Shown one piece after another: positions 1 to 7,157 of a stretch of DNA of 64,000 nt. Numbering within the stretch: the first letter of the stretch is position 1; each line of letters begins with the position of its first letter. A program made the translations under genes and the position numbers. A model generated the notes under the pieces. The model had not been told where the DNA came from, made no database searches, and was given only the letters and a program-made list of their open reading frames with translations. Origin of the DNA: Cellvibrionaceae bacterium (GTDB taxonomy: Bacteria > Pseudomonadota > Gammaproteobacteria > Pseudomonadales > Cellvibrionaceae); assembly GCA_021151825.1 (NCBI GenBank), contig JAGKWQ010000016.1, forward strand, positions 1 through 64,000, given 5' to 3'.

Positions 1-517
1 TCTCACCGGCAACAAAATCGTAAGCCCGCTTGGTTTGGGTATCAGCCAACCCCATAACAGATTTGTTATTCGAGTCTACCAACTCCGACCAGTTTTCAAT
101 TTTTCCCAGGAAATTCGAATTAGCTGCCATTTGTTCAGTAAGCGTTTTACTCAACAAATCACCGCTAATTTTTAAACCGTCATACCCGAGGAAAGCCGCT
201 GTCTTTACACCGTCCATTGCGGCATCAGATGCAACTTTGAAAATATCGTAATCAACAGCGCGCGAATTGTTTTGTGATTCCAAAACGCGCCCTGCCATAT
301 CCATAGCCGCTTTCATTGCACCGTTATCAGTCGTCGTTGTATACACATCAACTTTCACACTTGAGTTTTTACCACTCGCAGAAAGATCGCCCCACCCATA
401 GGCACTTGACCCAGTACTTTCATTAAGCTGCTGCCCAAGCTCCCTAGAACTAGACGTTTGACTCGTTGATGAAGGACCGCCACCAAAGAAGCCGCCACCA
501 GTAAAAGATAAACCCAT
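1..517 (-). CDS. Partial prophage structural protein, 3' end outside the window
   Basis: The frame is open from an ATG at 517 down to base 1, giving about 172 visible residues without a stop. The start overlaps the stop of the upstream gene (TAATG), so it is translationally coupled to the structural operon. The N-terminus is rich in Gly and Ser (GGGFFGGGP), followed by a Ser/Thr-rich stretch and a helical, Ala-rich region. No transmembrane helix or enzyme motif is visible in this part. Position after the capsid and small membrane proteins suggests a virion protein such as a spike or vertex component; that is inference from gene order only, and I do not recognise the family. Confidence 0.7.
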   Translation of the reverse strand, partial: MGLSFTGGGFFGGGPSSTSQTSSSRELGQQLNESTGSSAYGWGDLSASGKNSSVKVDVYTTTTDNGAMKAAMDMAGRVLESQNNSRAVDYDIFKVASDAAMDGVKTAAFLGYDGLKISGDLLSKTLTEQMAANSNFLGKIENWSELVDSNNKSVMGLADTQTKRAYDFVAGE

Positions 518-717
518 TACTTTTTCCCCATCACAATCAAGGCAACAAAGACAACGGCAACAACCATCATGATGGTGTTCTGATCCGTTGATTTGTATTG
601 GCCAAAATTAATTCCGCCGAGCGTCCCGCCACTGAACGAACCACCACTAGAAGTAGGATGTGACGAGCCACCAGACCCGCCGCCCATACTGAACAACGCA
701 CCCAGCGCCGCCAACAT
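517..717 (-). CDS. Small Gly-rich membrane protein of the prophage virion module
   Basis: This 66-residue protein has a Gly/Ser-rich N-terminal half (GGGSGGSS) and one C-terminal hydrophobic helix of about 18 residues ending in GKK, the topology of a tail-anchored one-helix protein. Its start touches the stop of the preceding gene and its stop overlaps the next start, so it sits inside a tightly packed operon. PM2-type phages have an internal lipid membrane with several such small proteins, which makes a virion-membrane role likely. The specific homologue cannot be named from sequence alone. Confidence 0.7.
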   Translation of the reverse strand: MLAALGALFSMGGGSGGSSHPTSSGGSFSGGTLGGINFGQYKSTDQNTIMMVVAVVFVALIVMGKK

Positions 718-1025
718 TACTTTTTAAACCAAATCAGCAAGCCAACAACAACAGCACCACCCAAAATCAAATAGGTTGGATTGATGCCAGTTGAAACGCG
801 CTGCTGTGTAGGCACCGCCGACGTGCTTTGCGTTAACTGAGTGCGATCAGCACCGGTTAACCCGCCCCATTCCGCGTACTGCGCTTGTTGCGGGTTTTGG
901 CGCTTGATGATTTCACCGGTTAAATAACCCTGGATAATCGTTTGAGTGAAATCCATAAACGAATTACCCGATTTAACCGAGGTCGCCCCTACTCCGGTGG
1001 TGGCCGCCACTAAATTTTCTGCCAT
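717..1025 (-). CDS. Small tail-anchored membrane protein of the prophage virion module
   Basis: The frame could start at 1097 inside the capsid gene, but the ATG at 1025 (MAENLVAATTG) begins after the capsid stop and is preferred, giving 102 residues. The protein is polar and Gln/Thr-rich through residue 80 and ends with one hydrophobic helix (YLILGGAVVVGLLIWF) and two lysines. The layout matches the next gene downstream: soluble N-terminal part, C-terminal anchor, KK end. By context it is probably one of the virion membrane proteins. No strong Shine-Dalgarno sequence is visible, so the start is uncertain. Confidence 0.68.
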   Translation of the reverse strand: MAENLVAATTGVGATSVKSGNSFMDFTQTIIQGYLTGEIIKRQNPQQAQYAEWGGLTGADRTQLTQSTSAVPTQQRVSTGINPTYLILGGAVVVGLLIWFKK

Positions 1026-1065
1026 GAGAATTAACCCAAAAAAAATTAATCGGAAACGGCATCCA

Positions 1066-1860
1066 TTAGATGCCGTTTGCACCATCCATGTATTCAACGA
1101 TGGTGGTTAACGCACCGCTCGTGTCGATGGTTGGACGAATACGCATATCAACCAACACGGTTGCAGGAACCGGCGCAGTGAAGTCACCCGTCAAACAGAA
1201 ATCCAGGTGCGTATATTTCGCAGTTTGTGGAACACGCCCATATTGTTTCTGGAATGTTTCCAAAATGGCTTTTGGTGCTTCCACGATTTTGGCAGGACCA
1301 GTACCGGCGTTAATTTCAAATTCAACTTGCGATACATCTGCCTTTTTCAAATGAATAGCGGCGATATTTGCAGCACGAGGAATGTTGTCAATTTGCTGCT
1401 TACCGCTGGTTGCGTAGCTGGTCGGAAATTCACGAATCTTGGTAACCAAGTTCATGTCCTGCGGTGAACGCTGTACGGCATACACCTTACACGTCGGCGA
1501 AACGACACCCGCAGGAATATCAAACTCGACAGTAAGCGACCCCACGTCAGCAGTACCAAACACATACAGAGCGCGCACATCTTCTTTGAATTCAGGACGC
1601 AGAAACCACAGCGTATAAACATTGGCCGCTTGTGGACGGTTATAGTGTTTGTTGAGATCTTCGATCACTTCAAAACTTGAAACGTCGATAATAGTTTTTG
1701 CACCAGCCTTCAGTTTGAAGTTAGTCATTTTGTCCGGCGTCAGTGACGCGGAATTTTGAAAAATCAATTCGTCATAGGTCATGCCCACTGGCAAATTGAG
1801 AATCACTTTTGATGATGCCGCAACGCCCTGGGGGCTTGGCATTTCGATTAAATTACGCAT
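1066..1860 (-). CDS. Candidate major capsid protein, corticovirus (PM2 P2) type
   Basis: This 264-residue soluble protein has no signal peptide or transmembrane helix and reads as beta-rich throughout (for example VILNLPVG, SLTVEFDIPAG, TVLVDMRIRP). PM2 capsid protein P2 is a double jelly roll of almost the same size (about 269 residues). Here the gene follows a packaging ATPase and precedes small membrane proteins, which is the expected neighbourhood. The call rests on length, composition and gene order rather than on a catalytic motif; a structure prediction showing two eight-stranded jelly rolls would settle it. It starts at ATG 1860. Confidence 0.65.
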   Translation of the reverse strand: MRNLIEMPSPQGVAASSKVILNLPVGMTYDELIFQNSASLTPDKMTNFKLKAGAKTIIDVSSFEVIEDLNKHYNRPQAANVYTLWFLRPEFKEDVRALYVFGTADVGSLTVEFDIPAGVVSPTCKVYAVQRSPQDMNLVTKIREFPTSYATSGKQQIDNIPRAANIAAIHLKKADVSQVEFEINAGTGPAKIVEAPKAILETFQKQYGRVPQTAKYTHLDFCLTGDFTAPVPATVLVDMRIRPTIDTSGALTTIVEYMDGANGI

Positions 1861-1910
1861 TTTTAAATCCCGAGCGCTTCACAGCGAGTCAGTTAAAAAG
1901 AAATTTTCCG

Positions 1911-1948
1911 TAAAACAAAAACCCTTAGCGATTAGCGCAGAGGGTTAG
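1911..1948 (-). terminator. Hairpin with T-run between a small membrane gene and the capsid gene
   Basis: On the minus strand an AACCCT...AGGGTT stem with inner GCG/CGC pairs is followed by a T-rich run (TTTTTGTTTT). It overlaps the last codons of the 35-residue gene and precedes the capsid gene. It may act as a partial terminator or a processing site that changes capsid mRNA dosage. Confidence 0.4.
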
Positions 1949-2039
1949 AGGTCGCCGGCACAAACTTGTTGATAGCCCAGATTACAGCCAGGGTTACCGC
2001 TACAGTTTTCAAGCGATCAGCAGAGAGAATCCCGCCCAT
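1932..2039 (-). CDS. 35-residue one-helix membrane protein of the prophage
   Basis: A short frame starts at ATG 2039, preceded by AAAGGT at good spacing, and ends with TAA at 1932-1934. It encodes MGGILSADRLKTVAVTLAVI and then a short Pro/Ser/Asn tail ending in LR. Residues 11-26 form a single hydrophobic helix. It lies between the packaging ATPase and the capsid gene on the same strand. Size and topology fit the tiny virion membrane proteins of PM2-like phages. An inovirus coat protein looks similar in size, but the lack of a signal peptide and the neighbouring genes argue against that. Confidence 0.55.
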   Translation of the reverse strand: MGGILSADRLKTVAVTLAVIWAINKFVPATSNPLR

Positions 2040-2160
2040 GTTTTTTACCTTTCGATTAACGTTGATTAAGTGGCATTACTGCCGGTCCATTAATAGTTAG
2101 CCTGATTTATTTCATAAAAAAAGCCCCCTTCCCTATGCGTGACCTATAGGTCAAAAATAA

Positions 2161-2817
2161 TTAGAAATTATTTGGTTGATACTGCATTTTCACGAATTCA
2201 GGAGCACCACTATTCAACGTCGGATCAAGCCGCCAAAATTCCAACGACTGCAATTTTTCTATTTCAGGCTCTTTTAACCCCAAAAGCTTTGCGCACTTTT
2301 TCACGTTGTCGCCGCGCTGCTGGCCAATCCAAAAAATTTCAGTTTGATCATAAAATGTCTTTGATATCTCCTGCGGCTTTTGCGTGATGCCGTGGAATCG
2401 CATCCCATATTTACGCCCCTGATTTAGTAGCTTTGCCGCCATCGGCGAGGCCTTACCAATCGAACTACAGACCGCGCTCAATTCCTCCACGATCAAAAAT
2501 GTTTCGTGATCACCATTCAGGGCAGCCCAGGCAACAGAGCACCACCATTCAAAATCATCTATCGATCCATCACCACCAGAAAACGCTAAACGGAACGGCT
2601 TACCACTGGCCAGCGCCGCTTTAACCTGATTTGCAAACGTAACCTTTGAATCAATGTGAAAGGCTTTATGGTCATGCGATAAATCCCACAGCAAAACCCG
2701 CGCACCACTGCGCGGAATCGCCTGATTTTGCTTACATGCCTGTGACTTACCGGAACCAGAGCGGCCCATGTACAACGTGTTTCTATTCGGCCATTTCGTG
2801 TTTTGATTGATCGCCAT
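2161..2817 (-). CDS. Packaging ATPase of the FtsK/HerA (A32, PM2 P9) type
   Basis: This 218-residue P-loop ATPase has Walker A GRSGSGKS at residues 18-25 and a Walker B-like strand FLIVEE at 107-112. A sensor-like segment at 132-148 (NQGRKYGM...TQKP) is typical of the short packaging ATPases of membrane-containing tailless phages. There is no transmembrane helix, unlike the Zot proteins of filamentous phages. The likely role is to power genome translocation into the procapsid (family knowledge). Its start lies inside the 3' end of the preceding gene (35-base overlap), so the two are coupled. Confidence 0.85.
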   Translation of the reverse strand: MAINQNTKWPNRNTLYMGRSGSGKSQACKQNQAIPRSGARVLLWDLSHDHKAFHIDSKVTFANQVKAALASGKPFRLAFSGGDGSIDDFEWWCSVAWAALNGDHETFLIVEELSAVCSSIGKASPMAAKLLNQGRKYGMRFHGITQKPQEISKTFYDQTEIFWIGQQRGDNVKKCAKLLGLKEPEIEKLQSLEFWRLDPTLNSGAPEFVKMQYQPNNF

Positions 2818-3196
2818 CTATAGGCCGCTCCCCTGGTTTTTTATCAGCATTCACAAACTCAATAGCGAGGCGCGGCACCACGATTGCGCCAACCGTTGCC
2901 GCCAGTGCATACAGCGGATTGTTGAGGTCGATGGAAACGTATTTTTCAGCAACCCTGGCAATGGCCAAATGTAATTCCGCAGTCTCGCCTTCAGTGAGCA
3001 ACCAATGCTGGCCGCGCTTGCTCGCCATCACACCGCAAACAACCGTCGCACCCATCACCGCATAACCGGCGAATTGCTGCGCCGCCGCGCTGGGCGCTTT
3101 TACCGGTGCTGGTGCGCTTTCAATCGTGGGGACAAACTCATCCGCCGCCGCCTGACTTTCCAACTTGTTTAAATCTTTCTCTTGATCTTTATCCAT
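2783..3196 (-). CDS. Prophage protein with two membrane helices
   Basis: The 137-residue protein starts with an acidic, charged region (MDKDQEKDLNKLESQ), continues with an Ala/Pro-rich linker, and has two hydrophobic segments near residues 44-58 and 97-115. The stop lies inside the ATPase gene. It may be a virion membrane protein or a holin-like lysis protein, since the two-helix topology allows both. I do not recognise the family. Confidence 0.65.
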   Translation of the reverse strand: MDKDQEKDLNKLESQAAADEFVPTIESAPAPVKAPSAAAQQFAGYAVMGATVVCGVMASKRGQHWLLTEGETAELHLAIARVAEKYVSIDLNNPLYALAATVGAIVVPRLAIEFVNADKKPGERPIDGDQSKHEMAE

Positions 3197-3199
3197 GGC

Positions 3200-3634
3200 T
3201 TACCCCTGGGTTAAATAGCGCCACAACCCAAGCTTTTTTTGCACAGGTATTGGCTCGATAATTGGTTCTGGTTGAATTTCTTCCGGCAACGCGTCACCAA
3301 CTGGCTCAAAGCTCCAGGCGTCGCCTATAGGCTCAATTGGTTCGATTGATGAGGGATCATCAATAACCGGCAGACCTATAGGCTCGACAGGCTCAACGGG
3401 AGGCGCTGGCGGCTCTTGCTGGCCTATAGGCCGCTGATTTGAATTTATGAAGGTCTGGCCAGTTGGCCCGATGCATTGAATAGTCCCGCAACGCATTGCG
3501 GAACCGTTGATAGTTTCATAACAGCGGTAATACAAACGGCCCTTTTTGGTCCCGCTTGTCTGCTGGTGAACAGTGGCATTTTCATTGCCACACATCGGGC
3601 ATGTGATTAGCCCGAGATATGATGCTTTCGCCAT
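3200..3634 (-). CDS. Zinc-ribbon protein, possible late-gene activator
   Basis: The N-terminal 55 residues hold a zinc-ribbon pattern: CPMC at residues 12-15, then Cys38, Cys49 and Cys54. The spacing between Cys15 and Cys38 is 22 residues, as in the first part of phage P2 Ogr/Delta activators. The rest is a Pro/Glu/Ile-rich low-complexity tail with repeated PIG motifs. PM2 encodes a small zinc-finger transcription factor (P14) needed for late expression, and this gene lies just ahead of the late genes, so a similar role is plausible. The start ATG at 3634 is clear, and the stop is 4 bases before the next gene. Confidence 0.65.
   Translation of the reverse strand: MAKASYLGLITCPMCGNENATVHQQTSGTKKGRLYYRCYETINGSAMRCGTIQCIGPTGQTFINSNQRPIGQQEPPAPPVEPVEPIGLPVIDDPSSIEPIEPIGDAWSFEPVGDALPEEIQPEPIIEPIPVQKKLGLWRYLTQG
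3321..3432. repeat. Three copies of the palindrome CCTATAGG inside the zinc-ribbon gene
   Basis: CCTATAGG occurs at 3324-3331, 3375-3382 and 3423-3430, the last within a perfect 12-base palindrome at 3421-3432. Each encodes a Pro-Ile-Gly repeat of the low-complexity tail and always uses the rare Ile codon ATA. A further non-coding copy lies near 2144-2155. Confidence 0.6.
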
Positions 3635-3680
3635 TACTGTGAGTCTCCCGACTTAACTTGGCAAAAAATAAAAGTGATAC

Positions 3681-3896
3681 CTACAAAACTTCTCCGTGAT
3701 CGCGAATTAGCTCTTCATTGCGATGCTCCAATTCACCAACCAAGCTCGACAGACGCGCACAAAAAAATTCAGCTTCCTTCACATAATCCGGATAAACCAC
3801 CCGCGCCATAGCTGGCACTTTTGCCAAATTGGCGCGGGCCTCAGCTTCCAGTATCTTTGCGCCATTAAGCAGCAGAGACACTTTCCACCTCGACAT
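3681..3896 (-). CDS. Small prophage protein, function unknown
   Basis: The likely product is 71 residues from ATG 3896 (MSRWKVSLLLNGAKILEAEA). An alternative GTG start at 3881 has a better ribosome site (AGGTGG) inside the preceding gene. The longer frame from 3998 reads through the previous gene and is probably not used. The protein is helical and charged with no recognised motif. It overlaps the end of the upstream small gene, indicating coupling. PM2 has small regulators in a comparable position, but I see no motif to support that here. Confidence 0.5.
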   Translation of the reverse strand: MSRWKVSLLLNGAKILEAEARANLAKVPAMARVVYPDYVKEAEFFCARLSSLVGELEHRNEELIRDHGEVL

Positions 3897-4056
3897 ATTC
3901 CGGACGCAAATCCAGGTCAATGCCACAGATGCGAACACCAAAAGTTTCATTGTTCGCATCAGGTTCACGAAGAATAAAACCAGCAGTACCCTTTTCAATT
4001 TCGGGATTACGCAGGCTTTTCTTCAACTTCATTTTTGGATAACGCTCAAAACTCAT
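3865..4056 (-). CDS. Small prophage protein, function unknown
   Basis: Starting from ATG 4056, with GGAG about 11 bases upstream, this encodes 63 residues that begin MSFERYPKMKLKKSL and end in VEVESVSAA. A basic N-terminal part is followed by a segment that could form a small beta domain (TFGVRICGIDLDL). It lies directly downstream of the replication initiator. A single-stranded-DNA-binding role would fit that position but no signature supports it. Confidence 0.5.
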   Translation of the reverse strand: MSFERYPKMKLKKSLRNPEIEKGTAGFILREPDANNETFGVRICGIDLDLRPEYVEVESVSAA

Positions 4057-4077
4057 TTTTAAAATCACTCCGTACAG

Positions 4078-5367
4078 TTATTGACACAAGTCCGAGTTGC
4101 ACCAGGACTCATAAGCACCCAGGGCATCAGCCCTGATTGATTCCCACTGCTCAACCAATGCCGATAACATGGAATCGGTCCACGCATGACGACAACGCTT
4201 AAGCCATTGGAATTTTTCACGCAGCTTGCGGAAATAAAGCATATCCGCCGCTACCGGTTGCCGACCTTCCTGCCACACCAAATCAGCAGGCAATTCCGGC
4301 AACCACTCAGGCCGCGAAACTTTTTCACCCTTTGCCCAGGTGAGAAATAAACCGGCGACGGTTTGGCCTTTTAAAATCACTTGATATTTATTACAGCGAA
4401 TCGGTAACGCATTTAATTTTTCGCGTACCTTCTGCAACCGCTCACCAATGCGTTGACGCAACCCGGCCTGATCTTTTGGTATTGCATCGAGCTTTACTTT
4501 TAATTGTTTGCGCTCGCGATAATCCGCACCGTATTTCAGAGTCAAATGGTCATACACATCGGCGATGATTTGCCCCATCGAATGGAGTTGCGCACGCCCC
4601 AGGGTTAACCACTCAGGCGCCCGGGCGGTTTCACTAATTCCGTATCGATTGCCTTTAACCTTCCCCTGGTCGTCGGCCCCCTGCGCCTTAGTGAGGTATC
4701 CCGCAGCTTTTGCCATGTACGCACCCGCACATGCGCAATCTTTAATTTTTTCTAAATGGAAATAACCGCTACCCCAAATTTTTTCTATGCGCGCGGCCCA
4801 CTCTTTAAAATGACGATACGGAACCGACCAACCAAGCAACATATGAACGTGCGGGTTATCTTCACCGTTTTCATTTTTTGGAATTTCAACAACCCAGCAA
4901 TACGCTAATTTATCGCTATGACCTGGGACTGCCTCACACACCTCACCTGATGTCGTCCACCCGCGTTGATACATTTTCTGTAAAGCATCCATGGTGCGAG
5001 ATACTTCCTTTTGAATGGTAGTTTCACCCATTGCAATTTTTTTCCGCGTACTTTCATCAAATGTACTCGTTGCGAATGTTTTAAAGCCGCCCTTAGTGGC
5101 CATGTACTCGCAAGCCTCAGCGATTTTCTTTGCACCGCGCTCGCTCAACAATTCACTAATTCGATCACCGGCTTGTGTTGGAGGATTTAAATTGGCGCCA
5201 CGAGTTTCAGTACGAATGCGCCACTCTTGCGACCACTCACGAAACTGAATAATCGTTGATGTGCCAGGAGAACCATGCGGCACAACTTGCGGAACCGGAT
5301 CAAATTCTTTGCCCGGGTTATGGGGCAAAACCTCACCTGTTGAAAAATCAATATTGAACGGGACCAA
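4078..5367 (-). CDS. HUH rolling-circle replication initiator (PM2 P12 / phage gpA type)
   Basis: The 429-residue protein carries the three motifs of HUH endonucleases. A motif 1-like strand FKTFATSTF lies at residues 95-103, the metal-binding HVH at 173-175, and a double-tyrosine motif has Tyr217 and Tyr224, each followed by a lysine at +3. Two tyrosines are typical of phage-type initiators (phiX174 A, P2 A, PM2 P12), which nick the origin and rejoin after each round. The only usual bacterial start codon in the open frame is TTG at 5367 with a weak ribosome site; the frame stays open upstream to 5496 with no ATG or GTG. Expression may therefore be kept low or depend on coupling. Confidence 0.85.
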   Translation of the reverse strand: MVPFNIDFSTGEVLPHNPGKEFDPVPQVVPHGSPGTSTIIQFREWSQEWRIRTETRGANLNPPTQAGDRISELLSERGAKKIAEACEYMATKGGFKTFATSTFDESTRKKIAMGETTIQKEVSRTMDALQKMYQRGWTTSGEVCEAVPGHSDKLAYCWVVEIPKNENGEDNPHVHMLLGWSVPYRHFKEWAARIEKIWGSGYFHLEKIKDCACAGAYMAKAAGYLTKAQGADDQGKVKGNRYGISETARAPEWLTLGRAQLHSMGQIIADVYDHLTLKYGADYRERKQLKVKLDAIPKDQAGLRQRIGERLQKVREKLNALPIRCNKYQVILKGQTVAGLFLTWAKGEKVSRPEWLPELPADLVWQEGRQPVAADMLYFRKLREKFQWLKRCRHAWTDSMLSALVEQWESIRADALGAYESWCNSDLCQ

Positions 5368-5464
5368 CTCAGGTGCGTTCAGTTTTTTTAAAAATTTCTG
5401 CTTTGAAATTGCGAGTTCTAATTGATCATTTTCGTGTGTCGGACTTTTCGACGCCTCGACAAGC

Positions 5465-5578
5465 CTATGCGCCGCTTCGCGTCGCGAGTCGCGCGGCTAA
5501 ATAAGCCACAAATGCAACAACGGCAATGGCAACAACAATGATCACAACGCAAGCCACATTTAAAATTAAATTCCTCAT
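5465..5578 (-). CDS. 37-residue one-helix membrane protein of the prophage
   Basis: ATG at 5576-5578 overlaps the stop of the preceding gene (ATGA), and the frame ends with TAG at 5465-5467. The product begins MRNLILNVACVVIIVVAIAV and ends in an Arg-containing tail. About 25 consecutive hydrophobic residues form one transmembrane helix. The coupling and the strong hydrophobic pattern support a real gene. A longer overlapping frame at 5418-5606 gives an odd Cys-rich peptide and looks like a shadow of this one. Confidence 0.6.
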   Translation of the reverse strand: MRNLILNVACVVIIVVAIAVVAFVAYLAARLATRSGA

Positions 5579-5856
5579 TGCTCGGCAGCCTCTTCTTTTT
5601 TTCCATTAATCACAGTGCCGATGAATTTCAATTGCTCCTGCACACGTCTTAAATGGTCACGCATAAATTGATTGTATTCGGCGACTTCGCGCGCATGCTC
5701 AGTGCCAGCCATTAACAGGTAAGCCATTTGCTCAGCGTCGCGCGCGGCCATCACCAACGATGACACCGCCAAAAAAACGTGTCGCGATTGTTCAGGGGTT
5801 AACTGATTATTTGCAGCGGCCATAATTGCAGCGGCGTATTGTTGTGCTGCACTCAT
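5575..5856 (-). CDS. Small helical prophage protein, function unknown
   Basis: The start ATG at 5856 overlaps the stop of the methylase-like gene (ATGA), giving 93 residues (MSAAQQYAAAIMAAANNQLT...). The protein is Ala-, Gln- and Glu-rich and predicted largely helical, with no Cys pairs or membrane helix. Its stop overlaps the next start. It belongs to the coupled early operon. I do not recognise the family. Confidence 0.6.
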   Translation of the reverse strand: MSAAQQYAAAIMAAANNQLTPEQSRHVFLAVSSLVMAARDAEQMAYLLMAGTEHAREVAEYNQFMRDHLRRVQEQLKFIGTVINGKKEEAAEQ

Positions 5857-6452
5857 GAGCCACCCCACTGCGCCGCCATAGCAGCAGCAATTGATTTATA
5901 AGTAGTGGAACGCTCCTTCCAGCGCTCAGGCCCAGGACTAGCGTGATGACAAGCCGCTATAATTTTTTCAGGCTTTGAATGCGTGGGAACCAGCTTTGGC
6001 AACCCTTCCAACCACAAACAAGCGCCTTTTGTGTACGGCTCGCCAAACATCCACGGCTGAACTTTTTGCGTGAAATTACCTACACGCTCAGTGACGTAAC
6101 CAAGTGGCTGGCTGTTTTCAATGCACTTCTTTTTAATCGGCGCATTTTTTAATTTAAGAAAAAATTCTATCGCTTCATCGCGATCCTGCCAGCGGTTTGG
6201 ATATTGTGGGTGCGGACGGCTTTTATCAGCCGGATCATAAAACCAGCGAGCACCCGCCAACGTTAAAAATGTGCATGGCGGGTGCGCGATCAACAAATCC
6301 CATCCAGCATTCAGCACATCCAAAACGCTCCCCTGATAATGCGGACCCTCTGAATCAGTTGGCAATAAATCGCACGACATTGCGTCATGGCCGCGAGCTA
6401 TAAATGCATCACGTACTCGGCCAGAATATTCACAAGCAACTAATACCTTCAT
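5853..6452 (-). CDS. Phage DNA (cytosine) methyltransferase-like protein
   Basis: The 199-residue protein has an N-terminal strand and loop (LVACEYSGRV) in the place of the AdoMet-binding motif I of C5 methylases, an acidic CDLLPTD that may bind the cofactor ribose, and HPPCTFL at residues 57-63, where Cys60 of the PC pair would be the catalytic nucleophile. It is shorter than cellular C5 methylases and lacks a long target-recognition domain, as in the compact phage family to which I assign it. No restriction endonuclease is nearby, so an anti-restriction or genome-marking role is more likely than a restriction-modification system. Confidence 0.7.
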   Translation of the reverse strand: MKVLVACEYSGRVRDAFIARGHDAMSCDLLPTDSEGPHYQGSVLDVLNAGWDLLIAHPPCTFLTLAGARWFYDPADKSRPHPQYPNRWQDRDEAIEFFLKLKNAPIKKKCIENSQPLGYVTERVGNFTQKVQPWMFGEPYTKGACLWLEGLPKLVPTHSKPEKIIAACHHASPGPERWKERSTTYKSIAAAMAAQWGGS

Positions 6453-6453
6453 A

Positions 6454-6657
6454 TCAGTTCACCCGATTCCATTCACGACCAGCGAGCGCCAACGTCGGAC
6501 GCACTACAGCGCGCACCGAAATCTCCCTACATTCATCACTTTTACAACTGACGGAAACACAAGCCAATGCACCGGAATAATCACGCACGCTGGGAACACC
6601 GCCGCATATTCTACAGTTGTTTAATTTGAATCCGCGAACAATCGCTTGATTACTCAT
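6454..6657 (-). CDS. Small zinc-finger protein resembling Lar restriction-alleviation proteins
   Basis: The 67-residue product has a Cys pair CRICGG at residues 15-20, further cysteines at 33, 38 and 43, and a C-terminal EWNRVN. Lar-type phage proteins share a short zinc-ribbon with a CxxC pair and a terminal WNR motif. Lar of the Rac prophage reduces type I restriction (family knowledge). The start overlaps the preceding stop by ATGA. The next gene encodes the methylase-like protein, so the two may form an anti-restriction pair. The call rests on short motifs. Confidence 0.5.
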   Translation of the reverse strand: MSNQAIVRGFKLNNCRICGGVPSVRDYSGALACVSVSCKSDECREISVRAVVRPTLALAGREWNRVN

Positions 6658-6917
6658 GACGCTTCCCTCGCCGCTTTCACGAAGTCAGCAACACGCGCTG
6701 CACGAACCAGACCACGCGCCAATGCCTTACGGTTCAAAACCGGAATTACCAGTAAGTTTTCATCGCAGTAAGGGCGACGAGCGCAAAACTTTTCCAAATC
6801 TTCAAATGAGTGAAATGGATACTGACGGCAATTTGTTTTTGTCCGGTACACCAATGCAATTAAAGTTTCCGCATTACGAACCGGCGATACAGTTACAACC
6901 AAAGTTTCATTGTTCAT
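6654..6917 (-). CDS. Small prophage early protein, function unknown
   Basis: The 87-residue product begins MNNETLVVTVSPVRNAETLI and is coupled at both ends by four-base ATGA overlaps. It seems to have a mixed alpha/beta N-terminal part and a basic helical C-terminus (ARGLVRAARVADFVKAAREA). There are two isolated cysteines but no zinc pattern. No family recognised. Confidence 0.55.
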   Translation of the reverse strand: MNNETLVVTVSPVRNAETLIALVYRTKTNCRQYPFHSFEDLEKFCARRPYCDENLLVIPVLNRKALARGLVRAARVADFVKAAREAS

Positions 6918-7129
6918 GTCGCCGCCCTCAGTGAATTGAGTGCGCGAAAAATACGGCCCTGGTGATATTTTTTTGCGTTGGAGTTTTTTAACTTGTTGGC
7001 AATCGAAAGTGCGCGACGCGCCGCACTCAATTTTTCAATTCGTTGATTTTCCCGATGCGCCGCTTTTGCCATCAGAGATAGGAAGACCGGCGTATGTAAT
7101 TCAGCCGTCGTACATGAAAAACGTGTCAT
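6914..7129 (-). CDS. First gene of the prophage early operon, small basic protein
   Basis: The 71-residue product starts at ATG 7129 and is rich in Arg, Lys and Ala in its second half (KLSAARRALSIANKL), suggesting a basic helical protein that may bind nucleic acid. It is the first gene after the divergent control region and ends in an ATGA overlap with the next gene. No family recognised. Confidence 0.5.
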   Translation of the reverse strand: MTRFSCTTAELHTPVFLSLMAKAAHRENQRIEKLSAARRALSIANKLKNSNAKKYHQGRIFRALNSLRAAT

Positions 7130-7157
7130 AAGTCGCCCCGTTAGTTGACTTGGTTAA

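Noticed and set aside
3681..3998. 105-residue frame as the true start of the small prophage gene
   Set aside because: Its first 34 residues lie antiphase in the preceding gene and look like a false signal peptide; starts at 3896 or 3881 fit the operon.
5418..5606. 62-residue Cys-rich frame resembling a metal-binding peptide
   Set aside because: It overlaps the end of one gene and all of the 37-residue membrane gene. Its cysteines are complementary-frame products of Val/Ala/Ile codons.
5853..6452. Restriction-modification system
   Set aside because: Only a methylase-like gene is present, without an endonuclease or specificity subunit in the visible part.
1..7129. Filamentous phage (inovirus) as the identity of the prophage
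   Set aside because: The ATPase has no membrane helix as Zot has, the 264-residue protein has no signal peptide or anchor like pIII, and no coat protein with a signal peptide is present. XerC/XerD integration is shared by both groups and does not decide it.
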